A stretch of DNA of 46,815 bases. It comes from Sphingomonas hengshuiensis. GTDB taxonomy: Bacteria; Pseudomonadota; Alphaproteobacteria; Sphingomonadales; Sphingomonadaceae. The notes beneath the pieces are model-generated. The model was not told where the DNA came from, did not search any database, and saw only the letters and a list, made by a program, of their open reading frames with translations. A program made the translations under genes and the position numbers. Positions 1-8,137 of the stretch are shown here, in pieces (the stretch's first letter is position 1; each line of letters starts with the position of its first letter). The DNA lies in contig QFNF01000020.1 in the NCBI GenBank assembly GCA_003240755.1, positions 1 to 46,815 on the forward strand. The letters are read 5' to 3'.

Positions 1-18
1 ACTGGGCGTCCCAGGTGA

Positions 19-95
<77 letters not shown>

Positions 96-108
96 ACTTC
101 GGAACAAC

Positions 109-136
109 CCCCCGCCGCTCGCGTGGCAGGGGTTTT
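109..136 (+). terminator. Rho-independent terminator of tRNA-fMet
   Basis: The arms CCCCCGCC and GGCAGGGG form an 8-bp stem with one internal mismatch and an 8-nt loop, followed by TTTT. It lies 13 nt after the tRNA CCA end. Positions 137-244 hold nothing I can assign. Confidence 0.7.
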
Positions 137-244
137 CTGCGTTCTGCGCATAGCCAAGCAACACGTCCGTCAGCGCTGATACCTCCGCGGCCACCGAGCC
201 ATCAGTGCAGGCAGGGTAAATCGTTACGCGCTCTATCAAGGCTG

Positions 245-706
245 ATGATCGTCTTTGCCGCTTCCGCTCGCGTTAAGCGCTTCGCGCAGCCTCGCTACTT
301 TCTCCTCAAAACGGTGCAGGAGCGCCGGATGCGGCAAGATGTCTGCTTTGTCGCGCCTTGGGTGCTCGATGGACCGATGAACCCCGATGCGTTCCTCACC
401 TATGTCACCCGTGTGCTCGTGCCCGAACACGGCCGTGGCGACGTCGTCGTGATGGACGATCTGTCGAGCCACGAGACGCCGGTCGTGTGCGCCGCCATCG
501 AAAGCGTCGGCGCCACGCTCCTGTTCCTCCCGCCCTGCAGTCCCGACTTCAACCCGATCGAGCAGGCATTCGCCAGGCTGAAAGCGCGCTCGCGCAAAGC
601 CGTCGAGCGCACCGTCCACGGCCGCTGGAACGCCATCGGCCGCATCCTCCACTCGCCCAACGAATGCGCCAATTACTTCGCCGCCCGCGGATATGGTGCA
701 GACTGA
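245..706 (+). pseudogene. IS630-family transposase, C-terminal fragment
   Basis: This is the C-terminal half of an IS630-type (DDE_3) transposase. The recognisable part starts near the segment APWVLDGPMN (about position 350). It includes the second catalytic Asp in VVMDDLSSH, the family block LPPCSPDFNPIEQ with the catalytic Glu, and the ending ECANYFAARGYG. The N-terminal half, with the helix-turn-helix and first catalytic Asp, is missing, and the first 35 or so residues of the frame do not look like transposase. It cannot encode an active enzyme. It sits between tRNA-fMet and another transposase scrap. Confidence 0.8.
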
Positions 707-725
707 TCGAAAACCGCGTTAGCGG

Positions 726-818
726 CTGGCCGGGCGTGATCCGCAGGCGCTGTCTGCGCAGGACGGGCTGCTCGACGAGTTGCAGAAGGCGCTCTCGGAG
801 CGGATCCGGGCCACCGCG
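726..818 (+). pseudogene. IS256-family transposase N-terminal scrap
   Basis: Reading from 726, the frame gives LAGRDPQALSAQDGLLDELQ followed by KALSERIR. This matches the start of IS256-type (mutator) transposases, which typically read LL-GRDP---F-KDGL-DELKKALSER. There is no start codon in place and the similarity ends after about 28 residues. It begins 20 nt after the IS630 remnant, so two elements have decayed next to each other. The remaining 80 bases before the next gene hold nothing recognisable. Confidence 0.5.
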
Positions 819-901
819 ATCATCCGTTCGGGATCAGTGCCATGCCCGGCTATCGCCGCCCCCGGCCCCGGACGCCGCCGGTCGGCGGGACGCGGCCGGC
901 C

Positions 902-1756
902 CTACCCCCGCGTCAGATACAGATGCCGCAGCCGGGCGATCGCCGCCCTGTCCAGTCCCATCGCCTCCTTCAGATAGCGGGCCATGCCGCCCGGCCGCCG
1001 GTCGATGTCGGCGAACACCGCGTCGATATAGCGCCGGTCGACTCCCGCGAACGCGCCCGCCGCCGCTGGCGACAGCTTCGCCCAGAAGCCGGTCGGCGTA
1101 CCCGTCGGCATGGTCGTATAGCGGTTGGACAGCAGATAATCGTCGATCACCGTCGCGCGCGGCACCCCGAGCGCGCTGAGCAGCAATGCCGCGCCCACGC
1201 CCGTCCGGTCCTTGCCGGCGGTACAATGGAAGGCGAGCGGGGCCTGCCCGGCGAGCAGTTGCGCGAACATGCGCCGATACTGGTCGCGGAACTGTTCGAG
1301 CAGTTGCGGATAGGTCGCCGCCATCCGTTCGACCACCTGTTCGCGCGTCCAGCTTCCCGGATCGCCGGGCAGCATCATCCCGCGCATGTCGAGGTCATAG
1401 TCGTCGCTCAGGATCCGGGGGGCATGGCCGGCGGGCCACCGCGTCGGCTGGGCCGCGCGTTCGCGCCGGTCGCGCAGGTCGCAGACGGTGCGGATGCCGA
1501 GGCGTTGCAGATAGGCATAATCGGCGAGGGTCAGATCATGCATCTGTCCCGAACGATATAACAGCCCCCATCGGACCGTCCGGCCGTCCATCGTGCGATA
1601 GCCGCCCAGGTCGCGGAAATTATGTCCGCCCTGGAGCGGCAGGACCCGCTGGTGCGGCGCGGCAGCCGCCGGCGCGGCGGGGGGGTGGACGACCCCCTGC
1701 GCCGCGCCCGGTTGCGCGACCAGCAGCGCGGCGGCGGCGGCGGCCAGCCCCCTCAC
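902..1756 (-). CDS. Exported tyrosine-type protein phosphatase (Y_phosphatase3 family)
   Basis: This is a 284-residue secreted cysteine-based phosphatase. The family's N-terminal block NFRDLGGY is at residues 46-53 and the P-loop HCTAGKDRTG at 177-186, with nucleophile Cys178 and Arg184. I chose the GTG at 1756. It overlaps the stop codon of the upstream TonB receptor and gives a short signal peptide (an Ala/Leu-rich core, then QPGAAQG). A longer frame would start inside the receptor gene. The substrate may be phosphotyrosine, phosphoinositide or another phosphate ester; the sequence does not decide. Overlap with the receptor implies translational coupling and a periplasmic partner role. Confidence 0.82.
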   Translation of the reverse strand: MRGLAAAAAALLVAQPGAAQGVVHPPAAPAAAAPHQRVLPLQGGHNFRDLGGYRTMDGRTVRWGLLYRSGQMHDLTLADYAYLQRLGIRTVCDLRDRRERAAQPTRWPAGHAPRILSDDYDLDMRGMMLPGDPGSWTREQVVERMAATYPQLLEQFRDQYRRMFAQLLAGQAPLAFHCTAGKDRTGVGAALLLSALGVPRATVIDDYLLSNRYTTMPTGTPTGFWAKLSPAAAGAFAGVDRRYIDAVFADIDRRPGGMARYLKEAMGLDRAAIARLRHLYLTRG

Positions 1757-4113
1757 ATCCGCACCGTCGCTTCGAGGCCATAGGTGCGCGCTTCGTTGAA
1801 GAAGCCCGACAAGCCGGTCAGCGTATTGAACGAGCGGAAGAACATATGCTGTTCGGCGAACAGGTTGCGCGCCCATGCCGACACGCTCAGCCGCGATCCG
1901 CCATTGTCGAGCGCGATATCGGCGATGCCGATCCGCCCGTTGACGATGAAGCCGGGTTCACCGCGCGGCTGGCTGATCCCCGGCGCGGGATCGTTGTAGT
2001 TGGAATAGAAGCCGCTGTCGTAATTGCCGTCGAGATGCGCGAAGAGGTTGTATCCCGCCATCGGCCGTTCATAATCGATCGCGCCGCTGGCGGCATGGGT
2101 GGGCGTATAGACCGGATAGATGCGGATCGGTGTGGTGACGATCACGCCGCTGGCCCCTTGCGGAAACGGATTGACCGTCGCGGGGATCGACACGTCGTTA
2201 TACGCATAGCTGGCGGTCAGGGTCATCCCGGTGAACGGCGCGAGCGTCAGTTCCGCCTCGACCCCCTTGACCCGGCCGGTGCCCGGCGCGTTGGTCGTCT
2301 CGATCGTGGTGCGCGTCGTTTCGAGGATGCGGCCCGCCGCGTCCTGTTGCAGATAATTGGCCTGGAAGTCGATCTGGATCGATTTATACGCCCCGGCATA
2401 GGCGGACACGTTCAACCGCGCGCGCCGGTCGAGGAATTCGGTCTTGGCCCCGATCTCGAACACCGACAGCGTTTCGGGATCGAACGGCGCATAGCGCAGC
2501 GAGCGGGAATTGGCGCCGCCCGCCTTATAGCCTTCGGACCATTTGCCATAGAGATGCACGTCGGGCGTGGCATCGAACGCCAGCGTCACCAGCGGATCGA
2601 CGCGCGACCATGCCGCGTCCAGCCCGCGCGGCGCGACGACGCCGCCGACGCTGGGCGTCTTGCCGTTGACGATGAACAATTCGCCCTTCTTCATGTCGCG
2701 GGTATAGCGCGCGCCGCCGGTCAGGTGGACGCGATCGTCCAGCACCGCCGGCGTCCACGTCCCCTGCGCGAACGCGCCGATGCTGCGCGTGGTGATCCGG
2801 CTCGCCCGGTCATAGGAAACGGTGGCGGGATCGATCGGCAGGATCGTCGCCGCCGTGCCGGTGGCATTCCACGCCATGCTGTTATACGCCTGTGCGTTAT
2901 CCTCGGTATGCTCGCGATAGACGATCGCGCCGGCGACATATTTCAGCCGGTCGGTATCGCCGATCAACTGCACTTCCTCGCTGAACTGGTTCTGGGTGAA
3001 CATCGCAAGGCTGTACCGGCTGAACGCGCCGCCGGGCTTGTAGGTCGAACCGTCCGTGCTGCCATTGTCATACTGGCTCTGGTCCAGCGCGCGATAGGCG
3101 GTGATCGACTTGAACTGCAACCCCGGCGCGAGGTCGAGGCCCAGCGTCAGGCGATGGCCGTGCGTCGTCCCGACGCTGTCCTGTTGCGGCACGCCGATGC
3201 TGGCGGTGCGTGCCCGATCGGGCAGCAGCGGCGATGCCGGCGCGCGTGTCAGCGTGCCGGCGGTCACGACCTGGAGGTAAAGCGGGGTCGAGGCGTCGCG
3301 GGCGGTGTCGAACGAATAATCGGCACTGACGCCGTCGCTCGGCTTCCACAGCACTTCGGCATGGGCGCCGCGCTTGTCATAGGCGTTGAAATCCGACTGC
3401 CCGGACAGCGGATTGTCGACCAGCCCGCCCCGGCTGGTGATGACACCGTCGAGCTTGACGCGGAAATCATGCCATTCGGGCAGGTCGAGATGCGCCTCGC
3501 CCTTATAGCTGCCGAAATTGCCGATCCCGGCGGTGGTCGTCAAATGGAACTGGCCGGTCGGCTTGCGGGTGACGATGCTGACCGCGCCGCCTTCGGTATT
3601 GCGGCCGAACAGCGTTCCCTGCGGTCCCTTCAGCACCTCGATGCTCTCGATATCATAGAGCGCGGTGCCCAGCCCCTGTGCGCGGCCGAGATACACGCCG
3701 TCGATATAGACGCCGACGCCCTGGTCGCGCGCCGGCTGGTTGCTGTCGGCCAGCACGCCGATCCCGCGGATGTTCATGACGAGCGCCGAATTGCGCGAAT
3801 AGAAGGGCGCCACCCGCAACGACGGGATCGCACCATCCTGCAGATCGACCAGCGACTGGACGTGACGGTTCTTCAGATCGTCGGCGCTCAGCACCGACAT
3901 CGCGATCGGAGTCTTCTGGAGGTTCTCGGGCCGCTTCTGTGCCGTGACGATGATTTCGTCGAGCGGGCCATTGGTCCGTGCGGTCTGGCCATCATCGACC
4001 GGCTCCGACGGCGACACCGCGCTGTCCTTTGCAAATGCCGCCGGCGCCATCGCCAGCATCAATGCGCAGAATACAGAAGTACTTCCCGCAAATCGCGAGT
4101 TGCTTTGTTTCAC
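1753..4113 (-). CDS. TonB-dependent outer-membrane receptor
   Basis: The 786-residue protein has a signal peptide (residues 1-28, ending APAAFA) and a TonB-box-like segment DEIIVTAQKR. A plug domain follows with LKGPQGTLFGRNTEGGAVSIVTRKP, and then a beta-barrel ending in an aromatic/hydrophobic terminal strand (YGLEATVRM). The start codon is GTG (4113-4111) behind GGGGAATAAAACACC, which serves as the ribosome binding site. It imports a ligand that cannot be read from sequence; the family covers siderophores, cobalamin, nickel and oligosaccharides. It forms a two-gene unit with the downstream exported phosphatase. A perfect 17-bp palindrome lies about 125 bases upstream of the start. Confidence 0.92.
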   Translation of the reverse strand: MKQSNSRFAGSTSVFCALMLAMAPAAFAKDSAVSPSEPVDDGQTARTNGPLDEIIVTAQKRPENLQKTPIAMSVLSADDLKNRHVQSLVDLQDGAIPSLRVAPFYSRNSALVMNIRGIGVLADSNQPARDQGVGVYIDGVYLGRAQGLGTALYDIESIEVLKGPQGTLFGRNTEGGAVSIVTRKPTGQFHLTTTAGIGNFGSYKGEAHLDLPEWHDFRVKLDGVITSRGGLVDNPLSGQSDFNAYDKRGAHAEVLWKPSDGVSADYSFDTARDASTPLYLQVVTAGTLTRAPASPLLPDRARTASIGVPQQDSVGTTHGHRLTLGLDLAPGLQFKSITAYRALDQSQYDNGSTDGSTYKPGGAFSRYSLAMFTQNQFSEEVQLIGDTDRLKYVAGAIVYREHTEDNAQAYNSMAWNATGTAATILPIDPATVSYDRASRITTRSIGAFAQGTWTPAVLDDRVHLTGGARYTRDMKKGELFIVNGKTPSVGGVVAPRGLDAAWSRVDPLVTLAFDATPDVHLYGKWSEGYKAGGANSRSLRYAPFDPETLSVFEIGAKTEFLDRRARLNVSAYAGAYKSIQIDFQANYLQQDAAGRILETTRTTIETTNAPGTGRVKGVEAELTLAPFTGMTLTASYAYNDVSIPATVNPFPQGASGVIVTTPIRIYPVYTPTHAASGAIDYERPMAGYNLFAHLDGNYDSGFYSNYNDPAPGISQPRGEPGFIVNGRIGIADIALDNGGSRLSVSAWARNLFAEQHMFFRSFNTLTGLSGFFNEARTYGLEATVRM

Positions 4114-4236
4114 GGTGTTTTATTCCCCAATATTTCGTTTGAGCCTCCTGTGTAGGTCGCACGTTTCAAGTGGGTTACAATGGATATTAAATGTTTTTAA
4201 TCTTCGGGTAATCTGGTTGGGGTGGGTGATTTCAAA

Positions 4237-4253
4237 TGGATGATTATCATCCA
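4237..4253 (-). promoter_or_regulatory. Candidate operator, 17-bp perfect palindrome
   Basis: TGGATGATTATCATCCA is a perfect inverted repeat (8+1+8) in the AT-rich leader of the TonB receptor gene. On the minus strand its inner 11 bases, ATGATAATCAT, equal the centre of the classical Fur box, but the outer bases differ from consensus. It also lies near the edge of an IS5 remnant, so it could be unrelated to the receptor. A Fur-like or other dimeric repressor site is the best guess. Confidence 0.4.
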
Positions 4254-4325
4254 CTTGCGGTCGAACGCCGATTAGGCATCGTGGACAAAGCCCGACGGTG
4301 TAATTCGCGACTGATGCAAGGCTGC

Positions 4326-4619
4326 CTCTTGAAGGCATGTTTGGGCGAGCGGATCGGTTTGTCGGACGGGGGCATGATGGGGATTGCGCGGACGGGTGCG
4401 CAGTGGCGGCATCCGCCGGAGGAATATGGCACGTGGAACAGCGTGTTCCGCCGCTACCGTCGCCGGGCGACGGCCGGCGTCTTCGATGCCATGCTGGAGA
4501 CGCTGGCCAGTGTGGTCGAACGCGATGGTCGTGCCACACGATCGACAGCCCGCTCGTCCGGGCACACTATTGTGCCGTGGGCATTGAAAAAAGGGACTGG
4601 CGCACCCGAGCGGCAGTGA
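4326..4619 (+). pseudogene. IS5-family transposase remnant (frameshifted)
   Basis: The segment RTGAQWRHPPEEYGTW, followed by NSVFRRYRRRATAGVFDAMLETLA, is the N-terminal DUF4096-type domain of IS5-group transposases. The next family block is split between frames. TIDSPLVRAHYCAVG reads in another plus frame, while KKGTGAPERQ is back in the first frame, so at least one indel has occurred. The C-terminal catalytic domain is absent. It is a dead fragment separating the receptor/phosphatase pair from the NTF2-like gene. Confidence 0.75.
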
Positions 4620-4743
4620 CCTGCCGCACGTCCGATGCGCAGCCCGGTACCATGTCTTCTGCCGCATCCGGCAGGGCGGAACGCGCCTGGCGGCAGCGGC
4701 GGAAAGTCGGCGCAAGTACCGGCAGCGTGACCGCGCCGGCAGA

Positions 4744-5208
4744 TCAGGGCTGATACGGCAATGACGATTGGTGCAGGATGATGCGCACCCTGCCGTCTTC
4801 GCACCCCTTGAACACGAAGCTCTTGTTCACGAAGATATGGCTGTCGTCCTGTCCGATGAAGTGGACATTGCATTGCACGATCGCCAGGTCGCCATGCAGG
4901 ATGAAGTCTTCCTTGCTGTACCATACCTTCACCCACGGCTTCAGCTTGAAGCCCTTGTCGTCGGGGAAGTCGGCGTTTCCTCCGGTGAAGTAGGCGAGGG
5001 CACCGTCCTTCGTCGGGCGGAAGGTCTGTTTGCCGAACGTCAGGGTCGGTTTGAACAGAACCTTGCCATGGTCATAATCGTAATTGTCGCTGAGCACCTG
5101 CGTCGCGACGGCGCGGGGATCGCCGCCATCGGAATGGGCCTTGCCGACCGCCACCACATTGTCGCACCACGTCTGCAGCGCCTTGTGCACCATGTCTTCG
5201 GTAAACAT
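4744..5208 (-). CDS. SnoaL/NTF2-like fold protein
   Basis: The 154-residue protein has the length and pattern of the NTF2-like/SnoaL family. An N-terminal helix (VHKALQTWCDNVVAVGKA) leads into an alpha+beta cone rich in short strands (WVKVWYSKEDFILHGDLAIVQCNVHFIG), and the protein ends RIILHQSSLPYQP. No signal peptide is visible. Members bind small ligands or catalyse isomerase-type reactions, and the substrate here is unknown. It lies 45 nt after the PhoX-like gene on the same strand and may be the last gene of the zinc-cluster operon. Its codon use looks less GC-biased than its neighbours and an IS5 remnant follows, so acquisition by transfer is possible. Confidence 0.7.
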   Translation of the reverse strand: MFTEDMVHKALQTWCDNVVAVGKAHSDGGDPRAVATQVLSDNYDYDHGKVLFKPTLTFGKQTFRPTKDGALAYFTGGNADFPDDKGFKLKPWVKVWYSKEDFILHGDLAIVQCNVHFIGQDDSHIFVNKSFVFKGCEDGRVRIILHQSSLPYQP

Positions 5209-5253
5209 GTCCTTGCTCCTTTTCGGGTCCGGCCGGTTGATCGGGGAAAGCGG

Positions 5254-6606
5254 TCAGGCGCCTGCGCCGGTCGGCATGGCAATCGCCAGGGTTCGCGCCG
5301 GGCTGTAGCAATTGACGTACAGGGTCCGGCCGTCGGGCGAGAAACACGCCCCCGCCAGTTCGGTCTGCGCGCGCAGAAACCCCAGGACATAGGTCTGGCC
5401 GGTGGGGGTGATGCCGATCAGCCGGTTGGCGACCGTGTCGGTATATTGGTCCTCGCACACGACCAGATGGCCGTTCGGCGCGACCGTCAGATTGTCGCCG
5501 AAGTCGAGCATCGGCTTGCCCGTCGATTCGACGAAGATCTGCACCATCCCGCCTTCTGCGCGGCGGCCTTCGTCCGGCGCGGGGCGGTAGCGCATGATCT
5601 GTCCGAGCGTCGCCGCCCCGCCGGAGGTGCAGCAGAAATAGAGTTCGCCGCGGCCCATATGGATGCCCTCGCCGCGCGCGAAGCGCAGCGCGCCCTTCGC
5701 CGCACCGCGCATGCGCAGGTCGTCGTCGGGGCTGTCGGTGCCGTCGAGATCGATCCAGCGGGTCGCCAGCCACTCGCCCGGTGTCAGGTCGGCACCCGTC
5801 CAGTTGCGGCTGTCGCGTCGCGCCGGATCGCGCGCTGCCAGCGCCTGAAGCCGTCCACCCGCCGCGAGCCGGCCGGGCCGATCCGGCAGGAAGCGGTAGA
5901 GCAGGCTGTCGTCGCGATCCTCGGTCAGGTAGATGATGCCGGTGCGCGGATCGACCGCCGCCGCCTCGTGGTTGAAGCGCCCCATGGCGCGCAGCGGCAC
6001 CGGATCGACGCGCCCGCGTGCGGCGGCGGGCACCTCGAACACCCAGCCATGATCCTGCGACAGGCCGCTCCCCGCGCGGGTCGTATCCTCCTCGCACGTC
6101 AGCCAGCTACCCCATGGCGTGGTGCCGCCGGCGCAGTTGCGGATCGTGCCCGCCAGGCTGAGATGCTGCGATAGAAGACGGCCGCTCGCGTCGTCGATCA
6201 CCAGCGTGGTGGTGCCGCCGGGCAGCGCGCCGCCGTTCCCGTCATGATCGAATGCCGCACCCGCGCCGGCGCCGTGCGCGAACGCGCCGCGCTGCCCGTG
6301 TTGCGGCGAAAGCTCGTGGTTGCGGACCAGGGCATGGCGTCCGCCCGGCAGCGGGATGCATCCCATGCCGTCGGCATGATCGGGCACCACCAACCCGTCG
6401 TCCATCCGGTCGCCAGCGGCGGAGAGGATATGGTAGGAGAACCCCCGCGGCAGATCGAGCAGGCCGGCGGGGTCCGGCACCAGCGGTCCGTGGCCGATCG
6501 TCCCGGAACCGGGGGCGGCGGCGTGGATGGTGCGTGCCAGCCCGGCAAAGGCGGCGGCCGTCAGGCCAAGCGTGGCGGTTCGACGGGTCAGGGTAAGGTC
6601 GGTCAT
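5254..6606 (-). CDS. PhoX-family (DUF839) phosphatase, exported
   Basis: The 450-residue protein has an N-terminal twin-arginine-like signal (LTRRTATLGLTAAAFAGLA). The DUF839/PhoX hallmark NCAGGTTPWGSWLTCEE lies at residues 157-173; Cys158 corresponds to the iron-ligand cysteine of characterised PhoX. Further family blocks are EAAAVDPRTGIIYLTEDRDD, EGIHMGRGELYFCCTSGG and DNLTVAPNGHLVVCED. PhoX enzymes hydrolyse phosphomonoesters in the periplasm with an iron/calcium cofactor rather than zinc. The start at 6606 overlaps the zur stop by ATGA; a longer frame would run inside zur. Placement behind zur suggests expression under zinc shortage. Some DUF839 proteins have no proven phosphatase activity, so the substrate is an inference. 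Confidence 0.85.
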   Translation of the reverse strand: MTDLTLTRRTATLGLTAAAFAGLARTIHAAAPGSGTIGHGPLVPDPAGLLDLPRGFSYHILSAAGDRMDDGLVVPDHADGMGCIPLPGGRHALVRNHELSPQHGQRGAFAHGAGAGAAFDHDGNGGALPGGTTTLVIDDASGRLLSQHLSLAGTIRNCAGGTTPWGSWLTCEEDTTRAGSGLSQDHGWVFEVPAAARGRVDPVPLRAMGRFNHEAAAVDPRTGIIYLTEDRDDSLLYRFLPDRPGRLAAGGRLQALAARDPARRDSRNWTGADLTPGEWLATRWIDLDGTDSPDDDLRMRGAAKGALRFARGEGIHMGRGELYFCCTSGGAATLGQIMRYRPAPDEGRRAEGGMVQIFVESTGKPMLDFGDNLTVAPNGHLVVCEDQYTDTVANRLIGITPTGQTYVLGFLRAQTELAGACFSPDGRTLYVNCYSPARTLAIAMPTGAGA

Positions 6607-7031
6607 CGCATGCTTCCCCCGGTATCGTTCGTGTCGCCGACGCGCGCGCAGGCGTCGCACAGGCCGCCGGCCTCCACCGGCGCCGCGGTCAGCCGAAACC
6701 GTCGTCCGGCCGCATGGTCGCGGATCGATCGCAGCGCCTCGTCCGCGATCAGTTGCACGCCGTGGCATTCCAGGCAGACGAGACACAGGTCGGCCGACGC
6801 CGGGCACGGAACATAGGCACCCAGCATCTCGATCCGTAACGCGCGGCGCTGCCGCATCAATCGCGCGAGCGTGCGATAGACCTGCGCGGGAACGACGCGC
6901 GCAGTCCTTTCACTGGCCCGGGCGGCGATATCATAGGCGCTGAGCGGCCTGCCGCCGGCGGCAAGGATGCCATGGACCAGTTCGTCGATCTCGCCACAGC
7001 GCCGCCGGGCGGGAACGGCGGCGCGGATCAT
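6603..7031 (-). CDS. zur: Zinc uptake regulator Zur (Fur family)
   Basis: The 142-residue protein is a Fur-family repressor. An N-terminal winged helix carries the recognition block PAQVYRTLARLMRQ (residues 48-61). The C-terminal dimerisation domain has two structural CxxC pairs, C86/C89 and C125/C128. Zur binds DNA when loaded with zinc and releases zinc-uptake and zinc-sparing genes when zinc is scarce. Zur is preferred over Fur, PerR or Irr because both flanks carry COG0523 zinc chaperones. The histidine cluster usually before the first CxxC is weak here (ADLCLVCLECH). ATGA overlaps on both sides place it in the middle of a coupled operon, so it is probably self-regulated through the box at 8589-8606. 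Confidence 0.9.
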   Translation of the reverse strand: MIRAAVPARRRCGEIDELVHGILAAGGRPLSAYDIAARASERTARVVPAQVYRTLARLMRQRRALRIEMLGAYVPCPASADLCLVCLECHGVQLIADEALRSIRDHAAGRRFRLTAAPVEAGGLCDACARVGDTNDTGGSMR

Positions 7032-8137
7032 GCCGGCATCCCGTCCGCCACGCGCTCGATCAGCCCCTGAAGGCCGACGTTGCTCAGCCCCATCGTCATC
7101 AGCGCCAGCGTGCCGCGCAGTTCCTCGGGATCGATGTCGCGGGTGATGAACACCATCCGCGTGCGCCGGTCGTCCGATGGCCACCGCTCCAGTTCGACCG
7201 GCGGATGGAAGACGTGCTGCACGCCGTGCACGACCACGGGCGCAGCATGCCCGGCGAGGTTCACGATCCCCTTCACCCGCAGCAGGTCGGCCCCCTTGAA
7301 CATCGTGAGCAGCCCGAGCCAGCGGTCGAAGGCGAGGGGGTCCAGCGGCGTGTCGAACGTCAGGCAGGTCGCGCGGATGCCGTCGTCGTGCCGGTTCGCG
7401 TCGTGATGGTGGTGATCGTGAGCGTGATGGTGGTGATGGCCGGCATAGGCCTCGTCCGCCAGCCAGCGGCGCACGTCGTCGCTCTTGCTGGCGGGATCCC
7501 ACAGCCCGACCTCGACCAGCAGCGCGGCGTCGACCGCACCGTCCGTCACCGCGATGACCGGCGCGGCCGGGTTGAGCGCGGCGAGACGGTCGCGGATCGC
7601 GCTTTGCCCGGCGGGGTCGGCGAGGTCGGTCTTGGTCAGCAGCAGCCGGTCGGCGACGGCCACCTGCTTCACCGCCTCGGGTTGTGCATCGAGCGTCGCC
7701 ATGCCCGCCGCCGCGTCCACCGTCGCGATGACGGCATCCAGCCGGTAGAGCGGCTCCAGTTGCGGATCGGTCATCAGCGTGTGGAGGATCGGCGCGGGAT
7801 CGGCCAGCCCGGTGGTCTCGATCACCACCCGGTCGAACCAGCATTGCCCGTCGCGCGCGAAGCGCCACGGTGCGTCGCGCAGCGTCCGCGACAGGTCGCC
7901 GCGGATCGTGCAGCAAAGGCATCCGCCGATCATCTCGACCACCAGATCCTCGTTCGACCGTGCGATCAGCTCGTGATCCAGCCCCACCGTGCCGAACTCG
8001 TTGATGACGACGAGCGCACGCGCCATGTCGGGCGAGCGGACCAGATGATTGAGGACGGTCGTCTTGCCGCTGCCAAGGAAGCCGGTCAGCACCGATACGG
8101 GTATGCGCACGCCCGCGCCCGCCAGGATGCGGCTCAT
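7028..8137 (-). CDS. COG0523 (CobW/P47K) GTPase, zinc metallochaperone type
   Basis: The 369-residue G3E-class GTPase has a Walker A loop GFLGSGKTT at residues 19-27, the metal-binding CxCC motif GGCLCCT (C73, C75, C76) and the GTP-specificity motif TKTD (168-171). A histidine-rich loop at 234-250 has 11 His in 17 residues and precedes the C-terminal CobW_C domain. Such proteins hand metal to client enzymes using GTP, and the His loop fits zinc storage or delivery. It overlaps the MerC-like gene upstream and zur downstream by 4 nt each. It belongs to a different subgroup from the COG0523 protein on the other side of the promoter. Confidence 0.93.
   Translation of the reverse strand: MSRILAGAGVRIPVSVLTGFLGSGKTTVLNHLVRSPDMARALVVINEFGTVGLDHELIARSNEDLVVEMIGGCLCCTIRGDLSRTLRDAPWRFARDGQCWFDRVVIETTGLADPAPILHTLMTDPQLEPLYRLDAVIATVDAAAGMATLDAQPEAVKQVAVADRLLLTKTDLADPAGQSAIRDRLAALNPAAPVIAVTDGAVDAALLVEVGLWDPASKSDDVRRWLADEAYAGHHHHHAHDHHHHDANRHDDGIRATCLTFDTPLDPLAFDRWLGLLTMFKGADLLRVKGIVNLAGHAAPVVVHGVQHVFHPPVELERWPSDDRRTRMVFITRDIDPEELRGTLALMTMGLSNVGLQGLIERVADGMPA

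Noticed and set aside
170..179. TCAGCGCTGA perfect dyad resembling a LacI-type operator
   Set aside because: It lies among IS remnants with no intact gene downstream on either strand.
236..652. Minus-strand frame over the IS630 remnant whose end resembles a coiled-coil or recombinase tail
   Set aside because: Most of it is antisense to the clear transposase fragment and only the last 25 residues look protein-like.
1186..4155. 989-codon open frame on the plus strand, antisense to the first TonB receptor
   Set aside because: It is Arg/Gly/Ala-rich with no domain pattern. It mirrors the receptor and arises because GC-rich codons rarely give stops on the opposite strand.
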